Of a stretch of 64,000 nucleotides of DNA, positions 47,924-56,286 are shown piece by piece. This DNA comes from JANXLO01 sp038231295 (GTDB lineage: Bacteria > Armatimonadota > Chthonomonadetes > Chthonomonadales > Chthonomonadaceae), in the NCBI GenBank assembly GCA_038231295.1, contig JBBRLP010000013.1, positions 1 through 64,000 on the forward strand, given 5' to 3'. The translations under genes were made by a program, and so were the position numbers. The notes beneath the pieces are model-generated. The model saw only the letters and a program-made list of their open reading frames with translations, searched no databases and was not told the DNA's origin. Each line of letters starts with the position of its first letter. Position 1 is the stretch's first letter.

Positions 47924-48620
47924 TCGCCTGAACGACTTGATCCGATTTTATACCCTCTTGGAAGACCTGGAACAACGTGTTGGTGGGAAGAGGATTTTAG
48001 GGAATTGTCATGGGAAAAGTGGCTGGCCCAATCGGGGCGTCTACTTCTTCTTTGAACCAGGAGAACAGCGTTCCCATACGGGTTCGGGCCTGCGTGTGGT
48101 GCGAGTGGGGACTCATGCGGTCTCTGCTGGTTCACGTACAACTCTATGGAATCGGCTCGCGACACATCGAGGTACGGTACGCACAGGAGGAGGCAATCAC
48201 AGAGGGTCTATCTTTCGGTTGCTCGTGGGAAAAGCCCTGATGCAGCGTCATAACAGGAACGATTGCGCCACCTGGGGTCAGGGCAGTTCAGCGGCGAAAA
48301 CAGTCCGCCAGAAGGAGGAAAGCCTTGAGGCTGATGTCAGCCTCTATATGGGACGTATGTCTCTGCTCTGGCTGAAGATTGATGACGCGGCTTCCACGTC
48401 AAACCTGCGGAGTTCTATTGAGCGGAATAGTATCGCTCTGCTGAGCAACTACTGTGAGCCAACCGAAACGCATATAGATACTGCGGCGGACAGTTGGCTG
48501 GGCCGAAGCAGTGATAGGCAACTTGTGCGTGGTTCTGGTCTCTGGAACAATAACCATGTGAACCACACCTACGAGCATGGGTTTCTGGACGAGTTCGAGC
48601 GACTCGTCAGGAGTCAGTGA
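47913..48620 (+). CDS. GIY-YIG-like nuclease protein
   Basis: A 235-residue protein resembling GIY-YIG endonucleases: RGVYFFFEPGE (GIY-like strand), RVVRVGTHAV (YIG-like strand), then TLWNRLATHRG with the conserved Arg, and GNHRGSIFRLLVG. The C-terminal part (SLYMGRMSLLWLKIDD onward) is an additional alpha/beta region ending in HTYEHGFLDEFERLVRS. GGAGG lies upstream of the ATG at 47913 and the gene overlaps the DUF6884 stop. Both genes are AT-rich relative to the window, implying horizontal origin. The function is unknown; DNA or RNA cleavage is inferred from the motif only. Confidence 0.7.
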   Translation: MQNDRLNDLIRFYTLLEDLEQRVGGKRILGNCHGKSGWPNRGVYFFFEPGEQRSHTGSGLRVVRVGTHAVSAGSRTTLWNRLATHRGTVRTGGGNHRGSIFRLLVGKALMQRHNRNDCATWGQGSSAAKTVRQKEESLEADVSLYMGRMSLLWLKIDDAASTSNLRSSIERNSIALLSNYCEPTETHIDTAADSWLGRSSDRQLVRGSGLWNNNHVNHTYEHGFLDEFERLVRSQ

Positions 48621-48735
48621 AAAACGAGATGTTTGTAACTGGAAAACAGCGATCCTCGATGCATAGAGAATATAGACTGATGATTCGAAATTCATACGAC
48701 ACGAATCATTCAGACCTGTGATAGGAGAAAACGAT

Positions 48736-49203
48736 ATGAACCGAAGCATTCACATTGGTGTGTCACTCACTCTCTTTCTTGCGCTTGTGCCGGGCTGTCA
48801 TGCGCCCGGGGGCGGGGTTGCGGGAGCGCCGCCCTCTCCCCGCATCGCCCTGAACGATACGGAGTTTGCGAAGCAGACCTTTGTCGCGCTGGCGAAGGGC
48901 GACCAGAGCGTGGCGAACGATATTGACTGGGAGAATTTCCAGGTCGCTGGTCAGGATGTCGGCTCGAAATACTCCGCTTTCCCTGACGAACCCAACCGCA
49001 TTGGCTTCCGCACGGCCTTTGTCACGTCGTTCAGCACGTCGTTTCATGGCTCGGGGGGCAGCGAGACTGCGCTGACGAACTGGAAATCGCTCTCCGAGAA
49101 TCCTACGCAGTCCGTCATCTCAGTGGATACTCCACGCGGAACGCAGTTGCACCTGACCATTTCCAAAAAGGGCGGCGCTCAGAAACTGGCTGGAATTCAG
49201 TAG
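48736..49203 (+). CDS. Small exported lipoprotein
   Basis: A 155-residue lipoprotein. The signal peptide MNRSIHIGVSLTLFLALVPG leads to a lipobox Cys (LVPGC), then a Gly/Pro tether. The mature domain has helices and strands (NDTEFAKQTFVALAKGDQSV, DIDWENFQVAG, HLTISKKGG) without a recognised family. AGGAGAAA precedes the ATG at 48736. It lies between the AT-rich cassette and the convergent phosphoesterase gene. Confidence 0.7.
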   Translation: MNRSIHIGVSLTLFLALVPGCHAPGGGVAGAPPSPRIALNDTEFAKQTFVALAKGDQSVANDIDWENFQVAGQDVGSKYSAFPDEPNRIGFRTAFVTSFSTSFHGSGGSETALTNWKSLSENPTQSVISVDTPRGTQLHLTISKKGGAQKLAGIQ

Positions 49204-49236
49204 GCGGGAACGCCCCCGGCGATATGCGCTACGCCC

Positions 49237-50667
49237 TCACGGGGCGACGAACGGCGTGTGGGCGATGGAGTACTCGCCGAGCGAACCGCTGAGAGTAATC
49301 AGGTCTATGGAGCGGAGGATGGGGTGGTCGCCGGGACGAACGGGGCGGCGGAACGTGAGAACAGCGCAGGAGTAAGGCACGCCCTGACGCTTTTCCAGAT
49401 ACCGAAATCCGGCGGCTCCGGTCGTTCCGGCGTTGCAAAGAACCGTGCGGAGCACCTGCGGCAAGGGAGGAGCCTCTTTAATCTCCACGTAGTCGCGGTG
49501 TTCGTGGCCGAACAGCACGAGTGGAACATGATTCCAGAGGGGAATCGCCTCCTCCGGGTCGTGAACGGCGAGAATATCGGGCGGGGAGGCAAGCGACTGC
49601 ACGACCTTCAACAGATTCTCACCGTTGGCCTGTAGAGCCGCTGGCAGGGCATCCACACTGCCGACACCGGGACGGTCGGAGGCAGGATTGGGCAGGCCAA
49701 GCAGGGTCACACCTTCCACCGTAATGACCTGCCCATTCAGCACCGTGACGTTGGGAACGGTGCGGAAGGCATCGGTAATGACGTGAGAATCGTGGTTGCC
49801 CGCCAGGAAGATGTAGGGGTACGGCAGTTTAGAAATGCTCTGCACCATGTACGTCTCCGGCGGACTGCCGAAGTCGGTCAGGTCACCGGTATCCACGATA
49901 AAAGCGACTTTGAACTGTGCGGCGACATCTCGGACGAAGTTGAGACCGGCGGCGTTGTCGTGGAGGTCGGAGACGTGCAGGATGCGGAAGGTGTCTTTGC
50001 CGTCGTCCGCAGTAGCCTCGCCCGGCAGGGCAGCGATGCGGCCATAAAGCAGGTTGAAGTTGGCGGCGGCGGTGTGCAGTTTCTGCGACAGCGCGTCAAT
50101 CTTAGTGAAAGCGTCCCGGCCAAACGCAATCACCCAGGGAGCCTGTTTCAGTGCTCCCGTATAGACCGGCTTCTCGAACGCCTTGCCTTGAAACGTGGTC
50201 AGGGCGTTTGTCAGCACCAGTCCCGTACAGACCGCCCCGATGAGCATGGCTGCCAGATAGGAGCGGAAGCGTTTCTGACGCAGCAGGAAGGGCGCAATCA
50301 GTCCCCCTCCCGCTGCAAGCAGCAGTTGCCGAATTACGAAATCCTTCAGGTCGGCGCGGGCCGCCCGTTCAAAATCCTGCGCCAGGTCGTCGCGTTTCGG
50401 CGGCATATCGAGGAGTTTTTTGATCTCCTCAACATGCACTTGCTGAAGGCTGGCGATCAGCGCGACGGGTGCGGCATGAGTATGCGCCTGAAGCGAACCG
50501 AGGGGTGTCAGCACCAGCCGTGTCTCGCCTTGCCTGGCGGGCAGCAGGCGCAGTTCCACTTCAAAGCCGTGCCACGAATAGGTGCTTCGCCCCAGCAGGC
50601 TGACACTGAGAACGGCCCCCGACAGCGACAGCAGCGCAAACAGCAGAATTGCCGCACCGCGCTGCAC
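49237..50667 (-). CDS. Membrane-bound metallophosphoesterase
   Basis: A 476-residue protein with two N-terminal membrane segments (about residues 4-28 and near 130-165) and a C-terminal calcineurin-type phosphoesterase: HVSDLHDN, DTGDLTD, GNHDS, AVHDPEEA and GHEHRDY are all present. The active site is therefore complete; the substrate is unknown. The start is uncertain: GTG at 50667 has GGTGGAG upstream and gives a membrane helix at once; an upstream frame lacks a normal start codon although AGGAGGAG occurs near 50750. It is the last gene of a minus-strand run (ROK kinase, SRPBCC, aldo/keto reductase). Confidence 0.82.
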   Translation of the reverse strand: MQRGAAILLFALLSLSGAVLSVSLLGRSTYSWHGFEVELRLLPARQGETRLVLTPLGSLQAHTHAAPVALIASLQQVHVEEIKKLLDMPPKRDDLAQDFERAARADLKDFVIRQLLLAAGGGLIAPFLLRQKRFRSYLAAMLIGAVCTGLVLTNALTTFQGKAFEKPVYTGALKQAPWVIAFGRDAFTKIDALSQKLHTAAANFNLLYGRIAALPGEATADDGKDTFRILHVSDLHDNAAGLNFVRDVAAQFKVAFIVDTGDLTDFGSPPETYMVQSISKLPYPYIFLAGNHDSHVITDAFRTVPNVTVLNGQVITVEGVTLLGLPNPASDRPGVGSVDALPAALQANGENLLKVVQSLASPPDILAVHDPEEAIPLWNHVPLVLFGHEHRDYVEIKEAPPLPQVLRTVLCNAGTTGAAGFRYLEKRQGVPYSCAVLTFRRPVRPGDHPILRSIDLITLSGSLGEYSIAHTPFVAP

Positions 50668-50773
50668 CCCGTGTCTCCACCTCTGGCGTGTGCGGCGGCG
50701 CAGCGCCTCTGCCCTGTCTGCCTGATCCTCTATGGCTGCGACGACCGTCTCCTCCTGCGCTGACGTGATATAC

Positions 50774-51730
50774 CTAGGGAACCCTCTCCCCGCGTGACGC
50801 CACCCACAGTTTGTACCAGTCGGTGCGGGAGAGTTCGATGCGGCCTGCGCCCGCCGCCTCGCGGATATGCTCCGGGTTGTTGGAGCCGACGAGCGGGATA
50901 ATCTGCGCGGGATGGCGCAGCAGCCAGGCGATGGCAAGCTGCGTGGGCGTTGCCCCGTCATAGGAGGAGGCCATTTCACGCAGAGCCGTCAGTACACGCT
51001 CGATACGCTCTTTGCGCGGATTGTCGGCAGGGACTTCTCGCCGCCCCGACAGCCACCCGCCCCCGATAGGGCTATAGGCCAGCGGTATTATATTCAGCTC
51101 AAGGCACTGATCCAGCACCCCGTCGCCCCCGCCCCCAGCCGCGCCCTCATAGACGGGATCGAGCCGCAATAGCGAGAGCGAAATCTGATTGGAGACAATC
51201 GGGACGTTGAGATACCGCTGCAAGGCCAGCACCTGCTGCGGGTAGTAGTTCGAGACGCCGATAGCGCGGACTTTGCCCGACTCCACCAGTTCGTCCAGAA
51301 CCTCGGCGGTCTCTTCCGGGTGCGACAGCGGATCAGGACGGTGCAGTTGATAGAGGTCTACATAGTCCGTGCCGAGACGGGAGAGTGAGCCTTCGATACT
51401 GCGCCGGATGTATTCCGGGCTATGCTCGTAGTATCCGGCGCGAATTCCGACCTTGGTGGCGATATAGATTTTTTCGCGGCTGCCGGGTACGGCTTCCAGA
51501 CAGTCTTTGAAGATCGTCTCGCAGCCCGTTCCGCCATAGATGTCGGCATGGTCGTAGAAGGTGATGCCCGCTTCCAGGGCGGTCTCGAAGGCGGCGATGG
51601 CCTTGCGGCGGTGTTCCGGGCCGATTTCGGCGGGATTCCAGGTTCCCGCCAGCCCCATGCACCCCAGCGCGATACGGGAGACAGACACACTGTCCGGGCC
51701 GAGCGGCTGCATCGGCATTGCGTTTGACAT
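50774..51730 (-). CDS. Aldo/keto reductase
   Basis: A 318-residue NAD(P)H-dependent oxidoreductase with the TIM-barrel signature: VSRIALGCMGLAG, YDHADIYGG (catalytic Asp-Tyr), ATKVGIRAG (Lys) and LYQLHRPDP (His). The cofactor region shows PLVGSNNPEHIREAAGAGRI. It resembles the YdhF-type group. Substrate not predictable. GGAGTTTTCCC lies upstream of the ATG. It starts 10 bases after the SRPBCC gene stop, so the two are in one operon. Confidence 0.92.
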   Translation of the reverse strand: MSNAMPMQPLGPDSVSVSRIALGCMGLAGTWNPAEIGPEHRRKAIAAFETALEAGITFYDHADIYGGTGCETIFKDCLEAVPGSREKIYIATKVGIRAGYYEHSPEYIRRSIEGSLSRLGTDYVDLYQLHRPDPLSHPEETAEVLDELVESGKVRAIGVSNYYPQQVLALQRYLNVPIVSNQISLSLLRLDPVYEGAAGGGGDGVLDQCLELNIIPLAYSPIGGGWLSGRREVPADNPRKERIERVLTALREMASSYDGATPTQLAIAWLLRHPAQIIPLVGSNNPEHIREAAGAGRIELSRTDWYKLWVASRGERVP

Positions 51731-51740
51731 GGGAAAACTC

Positions 51741-52196
51741 CTAACCCTTCTGTTCGGATTTCTGTTTGATGGCGGTCAGAGTGGCCTGGAGATTGTCGGT
51801 CATCTTCTTCTTGATGAGGTTCTTGACCATCGGGCCGATGAGCGCGACATTGTACTCGTACTCGACCGTCGAATCGAAGCGCGTCTGGTTCTCGCCTTCC
51901 GACGTGAACTGCCAGGTGCCGGACATACTGTCCATGTCGCCGTGCAGCATCTTGAACACGTCGCGATGCGCCGTCTCGTCCCAGACATCTTCCTGCGTCC
52001 ATTTGATGGTCATCTTGAACTCGCGGATCAGCCCTACCCACTCCGTAACCGTGCGGGAGCCGTCGGGACTGCGCTCCACCAGGGTCAGAGAGCGGAGGTC
52101 CGACATGAATTCCGGGAACGCTTCCACGTCGCGGGCGATGCGATAGACGTGTTCGATGGGTGCGTCAATGAGGACGCTCTGCTCGATAATGGGCAA
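51741..52196 (-). CDS. SRPBCC (START-like) protein
   Basis: A 151-residue lipid- or ligand-binding fold protein. MPIIEQSVLIDAPIEHVYRI and DVEAFPEFMSDLRSLTLVER are the polyketide-cyclase/START N-terminus; the C-terminus NVALIGPMVKNLIKKKMTDN is the long helix that closes the cavity. The start is TTG with AGGAATC upstream. It sits between the ROK kinase (10 bases) and the aldo/keto reductase, an operon of small-molecule enzymes. Function unknown. Confidence 0.85.
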   Translation of the reverse strand: MPIIEQSVLIDAPIEHVYRIARDVEAFPEFMSDLRSLTLVERSPDGSRTVTEWVGLIREFKMTIKWTQEDVWDETAHRDVFKMLHGDMDSMSGTWQFTSEGENQTRFDSTVEYEYNVALIGPMVKNLIKKKMTDNLQATLTAIKQKSEQKG

Positions 52197-52205
52197 GGGA
52201 GATTC

Positions 52206-53237
52206 CTACTTTCGATCTACTTCGCGCCACGCCAGTTCCGCCGCGCCCATGATGCCCGCGTCGTCGCCGAGTTCGGCATGGACGATCTTCGCGGAGGCGA
52301 GAATGGAGCCGATGGCGGTGGCTTTCGCGGTGCGGAGGGCGGTGGCGAACAGGGTCTTCGAGCGGGAGATTTTGCCGCCGACGACGACGACTTCCGGGTT
52401 AAAGACGTTGACCATGTTGGTGATGCCCAGTCCGACGAAGTGGCCGATCTCCTGCATCACCTCAATGGAGAGCGCGTCGCCCTCTTCCGCCGCATCGTCA
52501 ATCAGTTTGGGGGTGATGTGCTGCTGAAGGGCGTCTGTGTTGTCTATATGCCGCCAGAGCAGGGTGTCGCGTCCTGACTCCATTTTCAGGGTGCAGCGCT
52601 CCACGATAGGGTCGCGGCCTGCGAGCGATTCGAGGCGGCCATGCGCTCCGTTCGCGCTGCTGCCCAGCCCGTCCGCAATGATGATGTGGCCCACCTCGGC
52701 GGCTCCGCCGGTCGCGCCGCGCAGCACTTCGCCCTCGATGATGATGCCGCCGCCGACGCCGGTGCCGAGCGTGAACATGACCAGATGCTTCGTGCCGCGT
52801 CCTGCGCCGTACCGGAACTCTCCAAGTGCGGCGACATTGGCGTCGTTGTCCATCACCACGTTCATGCCGAGTTCCGCCTCCAGCATATCCCGCAGGGCGA
52901 CATTCTTAAAGGGGATATACAACCCTTCGTCGTAGTGGCCGAAGTTCGGCGCCCAGACGATCTTGCCTTCCGGCACGTTGATATGGCCGGGAACGGCGAT
53001 CCCGACTCCGCCGACCTTCTCCAGCGGCACTCCGGCCACCTGCGCGGCTCCCCGAACCGCCTCGGCGATGCGGTTGACGGTTCGCGCTACGCCGCCTTTG
53101 GCGTCGGACGTATTCTCATGCCGACCGAGCGACTGCTCATGGCGATCCATTACAGCGGCACGCACATTCGTACCGCCCAGGTCCACGCCCACCACAAAGG
53201 GGGCGTTCGATTTCGCTGCTACACGGGTCTGGCTCAC
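52206..53237 (-). CDS. ROK-family sugar kinase lacking the zinc cysteines
   Basis: A 343-residue kinase of the ROK family, probably glucokinase-like. Visible: FVVGVDLGGTNVRAAVMD (phosphate loop), VGIAVPGHI, MDNDANVAALGEFRYG (catalytic Asp), FTLGTGVGGGIIIEG and GGAAEVGHIII. The zinc motif normally written CxCGxxGCxE is here GSSANGAHGRLES: all three Cys are replaced while Gly, the final Glu and the upstream His are kept. The GTG start at 53237 has GGAGG upstream; the open frame to 53441 has no family residues. It is the first gene of a run with SRPBCC and aldo/keto reductase genes. Confidence 0.9.
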   Translation of the reverse strand: MSQTRVAAKSNAPFVVGVDLGGTNVRAAVMDRHEQSLGRHENTSDAKGGVARTVNRIAEAVRGAAQVAGVPLEKVGGVGIAVPGHINVPEGKIVWAPNFGHYDEGLYIPFKNVALRDMLEAELGMNVVMDNDANVAALGEFRYGAGRGTKHLVMFTLGTGVGGGIIIEGEVLRGATGGAAEVGHIIIADGLGSSANGAHGRLESLAGRDPIVERCTLKMESGRDTLLWRHIDNTDALQQHITPKLIDDAAEEGDALSIEVMQEIGHFVGLGITNMVNVFNPEVVVVGGKISRSKTLFATALRTAKATAIGSILASAKIVHAELGDDAGIMGAAELAWREVDRK

Positions 53238-53382
53238 GCGGTTTCCTCCAGAAGAGACGGCGCTCTTCCTATAATTCGTCCTCAGAGCGGACATCGCCCT
53301 GTCTGTGCGAATCCTTCCCCGTCCGCTGCCCGGATTCCTGCCCAAAGAGAGCAGAGGCCGTCGTTTTTGTCTGCAATCCGGA

Positions 53383-54405
53383 TCAGGAGAGAAGTTTTCG
53401 CGCAGACTGCGCGGCCAGATAGACGGTTTTGACAGGGACATTGTGCAGGCGGGCCGCTGCCTTCACCTCTTCGTATTCCGGGGAGGCGGAGGCTTCGAGG
53501 CCATTTCTCACCCCGATTTTGATTCGGATGGGGCCGTACTCGGTCTCTACGGTTTCCCATCTGCGCTCCAGAGTCAGGCGCTGCATGGTGGTATAGCGAA
53601 TGCCGAACGTAGACGTTTCGGTGAAGAGAACCTGCGCCAGGTCTTCCGTTCTGTCAGGCGGGGCGAGAACCGTGAGCAGGGTGGCCGGGCGAGATTTCTT
53701 CATTTGTATCGGCGTCAGGAAGACATCCACTGCCCCCTGCGCGAACAGCCGCTCCAGCAGAACCTCGTAGAACTCCGGCGAAAAGTCGTCCAGGTTCGTC
53801 TCCATGACAACGACTACAGGCGGAGGCGATTTCTGCCGCGCCTCTTCGGAAATCTGTCCTCCGGTTTTGGTCTCCATCGGCGCGACGGAGTTCTGCTCGC
53901 TTTTACTTCCCACCACTCCCGGCGTATGGTCTACCGGCTCGTCGCGCAGCAGGGCAATGGCGTGGGGAAGGAGGGGAAGCAGAACGACAAGGCCGTCGCG
54001 CACACCCCCTTTGCTGCCCGGCAGGTTGATAAGGAGGGTGCGTCCACGAATGCCTGCCACCCCTCGCGACAGCACCGCCCGATTCAGTTTCTGATAACCT
54101 GCCCAGCGCAGAAGTTCGGCAAGGCCAGGAGCCTCGCGTTCCATGACGCTTCGGGTGGCTTCCGGGGTAATGTCGCGGGGGGAAAACCCGGTGCCTCCTG
54201 TCGTCATAATCAGGTCGCAACCGTTCGCACTCCACTCTGTCAAGATGGCGGCGATGACCGGCAGTTCGTCCGGCACAACCGCACGGGCTGCGACTTCAAA
54301 TCCACTTGCTGTCAGTGTCTCCGCCAGAACCCGCCCGGAAACATCCTCCCGCTCTCCCCGCGCACAGCCGTCACTGACCGTCAACACTCCGACCCGTAGA
54401 GACAT
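53383..54405 (-). CDS. MogA/MoaB-like domain fused to LarC C-terminal domain
   Basis: A 340-residue two-domain protein. Residues about 1-165 are a molybdopterin-adenylyltransferase-type domain: MSLRVGVLTVSDGCARGERE, IMTTGGTGFSPRDITPEAT and GRTLLINLPGSKGGVRDGL are its hallmarks. After a Glu/Ser/Pro linker, residues about 198-340 match the C-terminal part of LarC (nickel-pincer cofactor protein): VVVMETNLDDFSPEFYEVLL, GAVDVFLTPIQMKKSRPATL, TSTFGIRYTTMQRLTLER. No LarC N-terminal domain, larA, larB or larE is in the window. AGGAG lies 9 bases before the ATG. I know of no standard protein with this fusion. Confidence 0.85.
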   Translation of the reverse strand: MSLRVGVLTVSDGCARGEREDVSGRVLAETLTASGFEVAARAVVPDELPVIAAILTEWSANGCDLIMTTGGTGFSPRDITPEATRSVMEREAPGLAELLRWAGYQKLNRAVLSRGVAGIRGRTLLINLPGSKGGVRDGLVVLLPLLPHAIALLRDEPVDHTPGVVGSKSEQNSVAPMETKTGGQISEEARQKSPPPVVVVMETNLDDFSPEFYEVLLERLFAQGAVDVFLTPIQMKKSRPATLLTVLAPPDRTEDLAQVLFTETSTFGIRYTTMQRLTLERRWETVETEYGPIRIKIGVRNGLEASASPEYEEVKAAARLHNVPVKTVYLAAQSARKLLS

Positions 54406-54535
54406 TTCCGTACTCTCCTCGTATAGGGTGGAAACCCTGTGTGGTGTTTCGTGCGCGAAGCCCTGTGTTCCTGCCGCGCAGGAATTTTACAGGCAGGCGA
54501 AGAAACAGACGGCATTAGATGGGGGAGAGACATTC

Positions 54536-55597
54536 ATGCGTTTGATGATGGCAATGCTGATTTTCGTGCCGATAAGCATTGCCCTTCACTTTATGCACGC
54601 TCCGGCAGGGTGGGTCTTCGCGATGGCGGCGCTGGCGATTGTGCCGCTTGCGGGCTTTATGGGAACGGCGACTGAGGAACTGGCGAAGTGTCTCGGCCCC
54701 GGTATCGGCGGGCTGTTAAACGCCACTTTTGGCAATGCGACCGAGCTTATTATCGCTATCGTCGCGGTGCAGAGCGGTCAGATCGCGGTCGTGAAGGCGT
54801 CGCTCATCGGGTCGGTCATCGGGAATGTGCTGCTGGTGCTGGGCGCGTCGGTGCTGGTCGGCGGGCTAAAGCACAAGATGCAGTTGTTCAATAAAGACGT
54901 GGCGCAGAGCCATGCGACCATGCTGGCGCTGGCGGTCGTCGCGCTGCTGGTTCCGGCCCTGTTCGTGCGGGAACGCGGCCTTGCCGAGACCGCCGCCGAC
55001 CCCCATATCTCCGCCCTGAGCATGGGGGTGGCGGGAGTGCTGATGGCGCTCTACGTGGGCAGTCTGGTCTTTTCGCTCCGCACCCATGAAAACCTGTTTC
55101 GTGGCGGTGAAGAAGAGGAAGGCGAACCGCCGGTCTGGAGCCGCAGCAAGGCTATGCTGGTACTGGTAGTGTGTACGGTATTCGTGGCGATTGAGAGCGA
55201 ATTTCTCGTCCACAGCATCGAACCCGTTATCGCGCAGTGGCACATCGGCAAGCTGTTTCTCGGCGTGATCCTGCTGCCCATTATCGGCAACGCGGCGGAA
55301 CACAGCACGGCAGTCCTGATGGCGGCAAAAAACAAGATGGACATTTCGCTCAATATCGCCATCTCGTCCAGCACACAGATCGCCATGTTCGTCGCGCCAC
55401 TAATCATCTTCCTCAGCCCGTTCCTGGGCCATCCCGTCACGATCCTGTTCAGCAATTACGAACTGATCGCGATCACCGTCGCCGCCGCGATTGCCGTGCT
55501 GATCTCGATGGACGGCAAGAGCCACTGGCTGGAAGGGGCGCAATTGTTGGCGGTCTACGTCATCGTCGGCCTGGCGTTCTACTATGTGGCACGGTGA
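54536..55597 (+). CDS. Calcium/proton exchanger (CaCA family)
   Basis: A 353-residue integral membrane antiporter. Two inverted repeats carry the alpha motifs: LLNATFGNATELIIAIVAVQ and ILLPIIGNAAEHSTAVLMAA, each with GNATE/GNAAE acidic sites for cation binding. About eleven hydrophobic segments are visible. Between the halves is an acidic loop (GGEEEEGEPPV). The ATG at 54536 follows GGGGGAGAGAC. It moves Ca2+ (or Na+/K+) out in exchange for protons. It is followed by a DNA glycosylase gene 7 bases later and a DUF92 gene, a likely operon. Confidence 0.92.
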   Translation: MRLMMAMLIFVPISIALHFMHAPAGWVFAMAALAIVPLAGFMGTATEELAKCLGPGIGGLLNATFGNATELIIAIVAVQSGQIAVVKASLIGSVIGNVLLVLGASVLVGGLKHKMQLFNKDVAQSHATMLALAVVALLVPALFVRERGLAETAADPHISALSMGVAGVLMALYVGSLVFSLRTHENLFRGGEEEEGEPPVWSRSKAMLVLVVCTVFVAIESEFLVHSIEPVIAQWHIGKLFLGVILLPIIGNAAEHSTAVLMAAKNKMDISLNIAISSSTQIAMFVAPLIIFLSPFLGHPVTILFSNYELIAITVAAAIAVLISMDGKSHWLEGAQLLAVYVIVGLAFYYVAR

Positions 55598-55604
55598 GGA
55601 TGAC

Positions 55605-56279
55605 ATGAACCCGGAAGAGGCGCGGACGCAGTTCGGAAAGCCCCTGGAACGGGCTTTTTATGCACAAGACGCGGTGACAGTGGCGCGGGAACTGCTCAAC
55701 AGTGTCCTGGTGCGCGTTCTGCCGGAGGGAGTCGTCGCGGGGCGCATCTCGGAGACGGAAGCCTACACGCAGGATGATCCTTCGAGCCACTCCTACAGCG
55801 GCAAACGCACTCGCAACACGCCAATGTTCGGCCCGCCCGGATACGCTTACATCTACTTCACCTACGGAGCGCACCACTGCCTGAACGCAGTCACCGGGGC
55901 GGAAGGCGTTGGAGAGGCTGTGCTGATACGAGCCTTAGAGCCGCTGATCGGCGTGGAACTCCTGCGCGAGCGGCGCGGTCTAACCGGAGGAGCCGTTGCC
56001 TACGACCCTGCGCCGGAGGCAGAGCGGGCGCGACTGCGGCAGGGGCAGGCGCTGTGTGGCGGGCCGGGCAAACTCTGTCAGGCGTTCGGACTGGATCGGA
56101 CGCTGAACGGGCTAGACCTGACGCTCAGCGCGGTGCTCTGGATCGCTCCCCCACAGTTCAACGCTCCCGCAGGAGAGATACTCTCCACACCGCGCATCGG
56201 TATCTCTCGGGCGCAGGACTATCTCTGGCGCTTCACGCGGCGCGGCGACCCCTATACTTCACGCGGCCTGACGAAATGA
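55605..56279 (+). CDS. 3-methyladenine DNA glycosylase (AAG/MPG family)
   Basis: A 224-residue base-excision repair enzyme. Family motifs: FYAQDAVTVARELLNSVLV, GRISETEAYTQDDPSSHSYS (catalytic Glu), RTRNTPMFGPPGYAYIYFTY, GAHHCLNAVTG and GGPGKLCQAFGLDRTLNGLD. It removes alkylated purines from DNA. The ATG at 55605 is chosen because GTGAGGA precedes it and it gives the usual N-terminus. It is 7 bases after the exchanger stop and 7 bases before the DUF92 start. Confidence 0.94.
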   Translation: MNPEEARTQFGKPLERAFYAQDAVTVARELLNSVLVRVLPEGVVAGRISETEAYTQDDPSSHSYSGKRTRNTPMFGPPGYAYIYFTYGAHHCLNAVTGAEGVGEAVLIRALEPLIGVELLRERRGLTGGAVAYDPAPEAERARLRQGQALCGGPGKLCQAFGLDRTLNGLDLTLSAVLWIAPPQFNAPAGEILSTPRIGISRAQDYLWRFTRRGDPYTSRGLTK

Positions 56280-56286
56280 AGACTTT

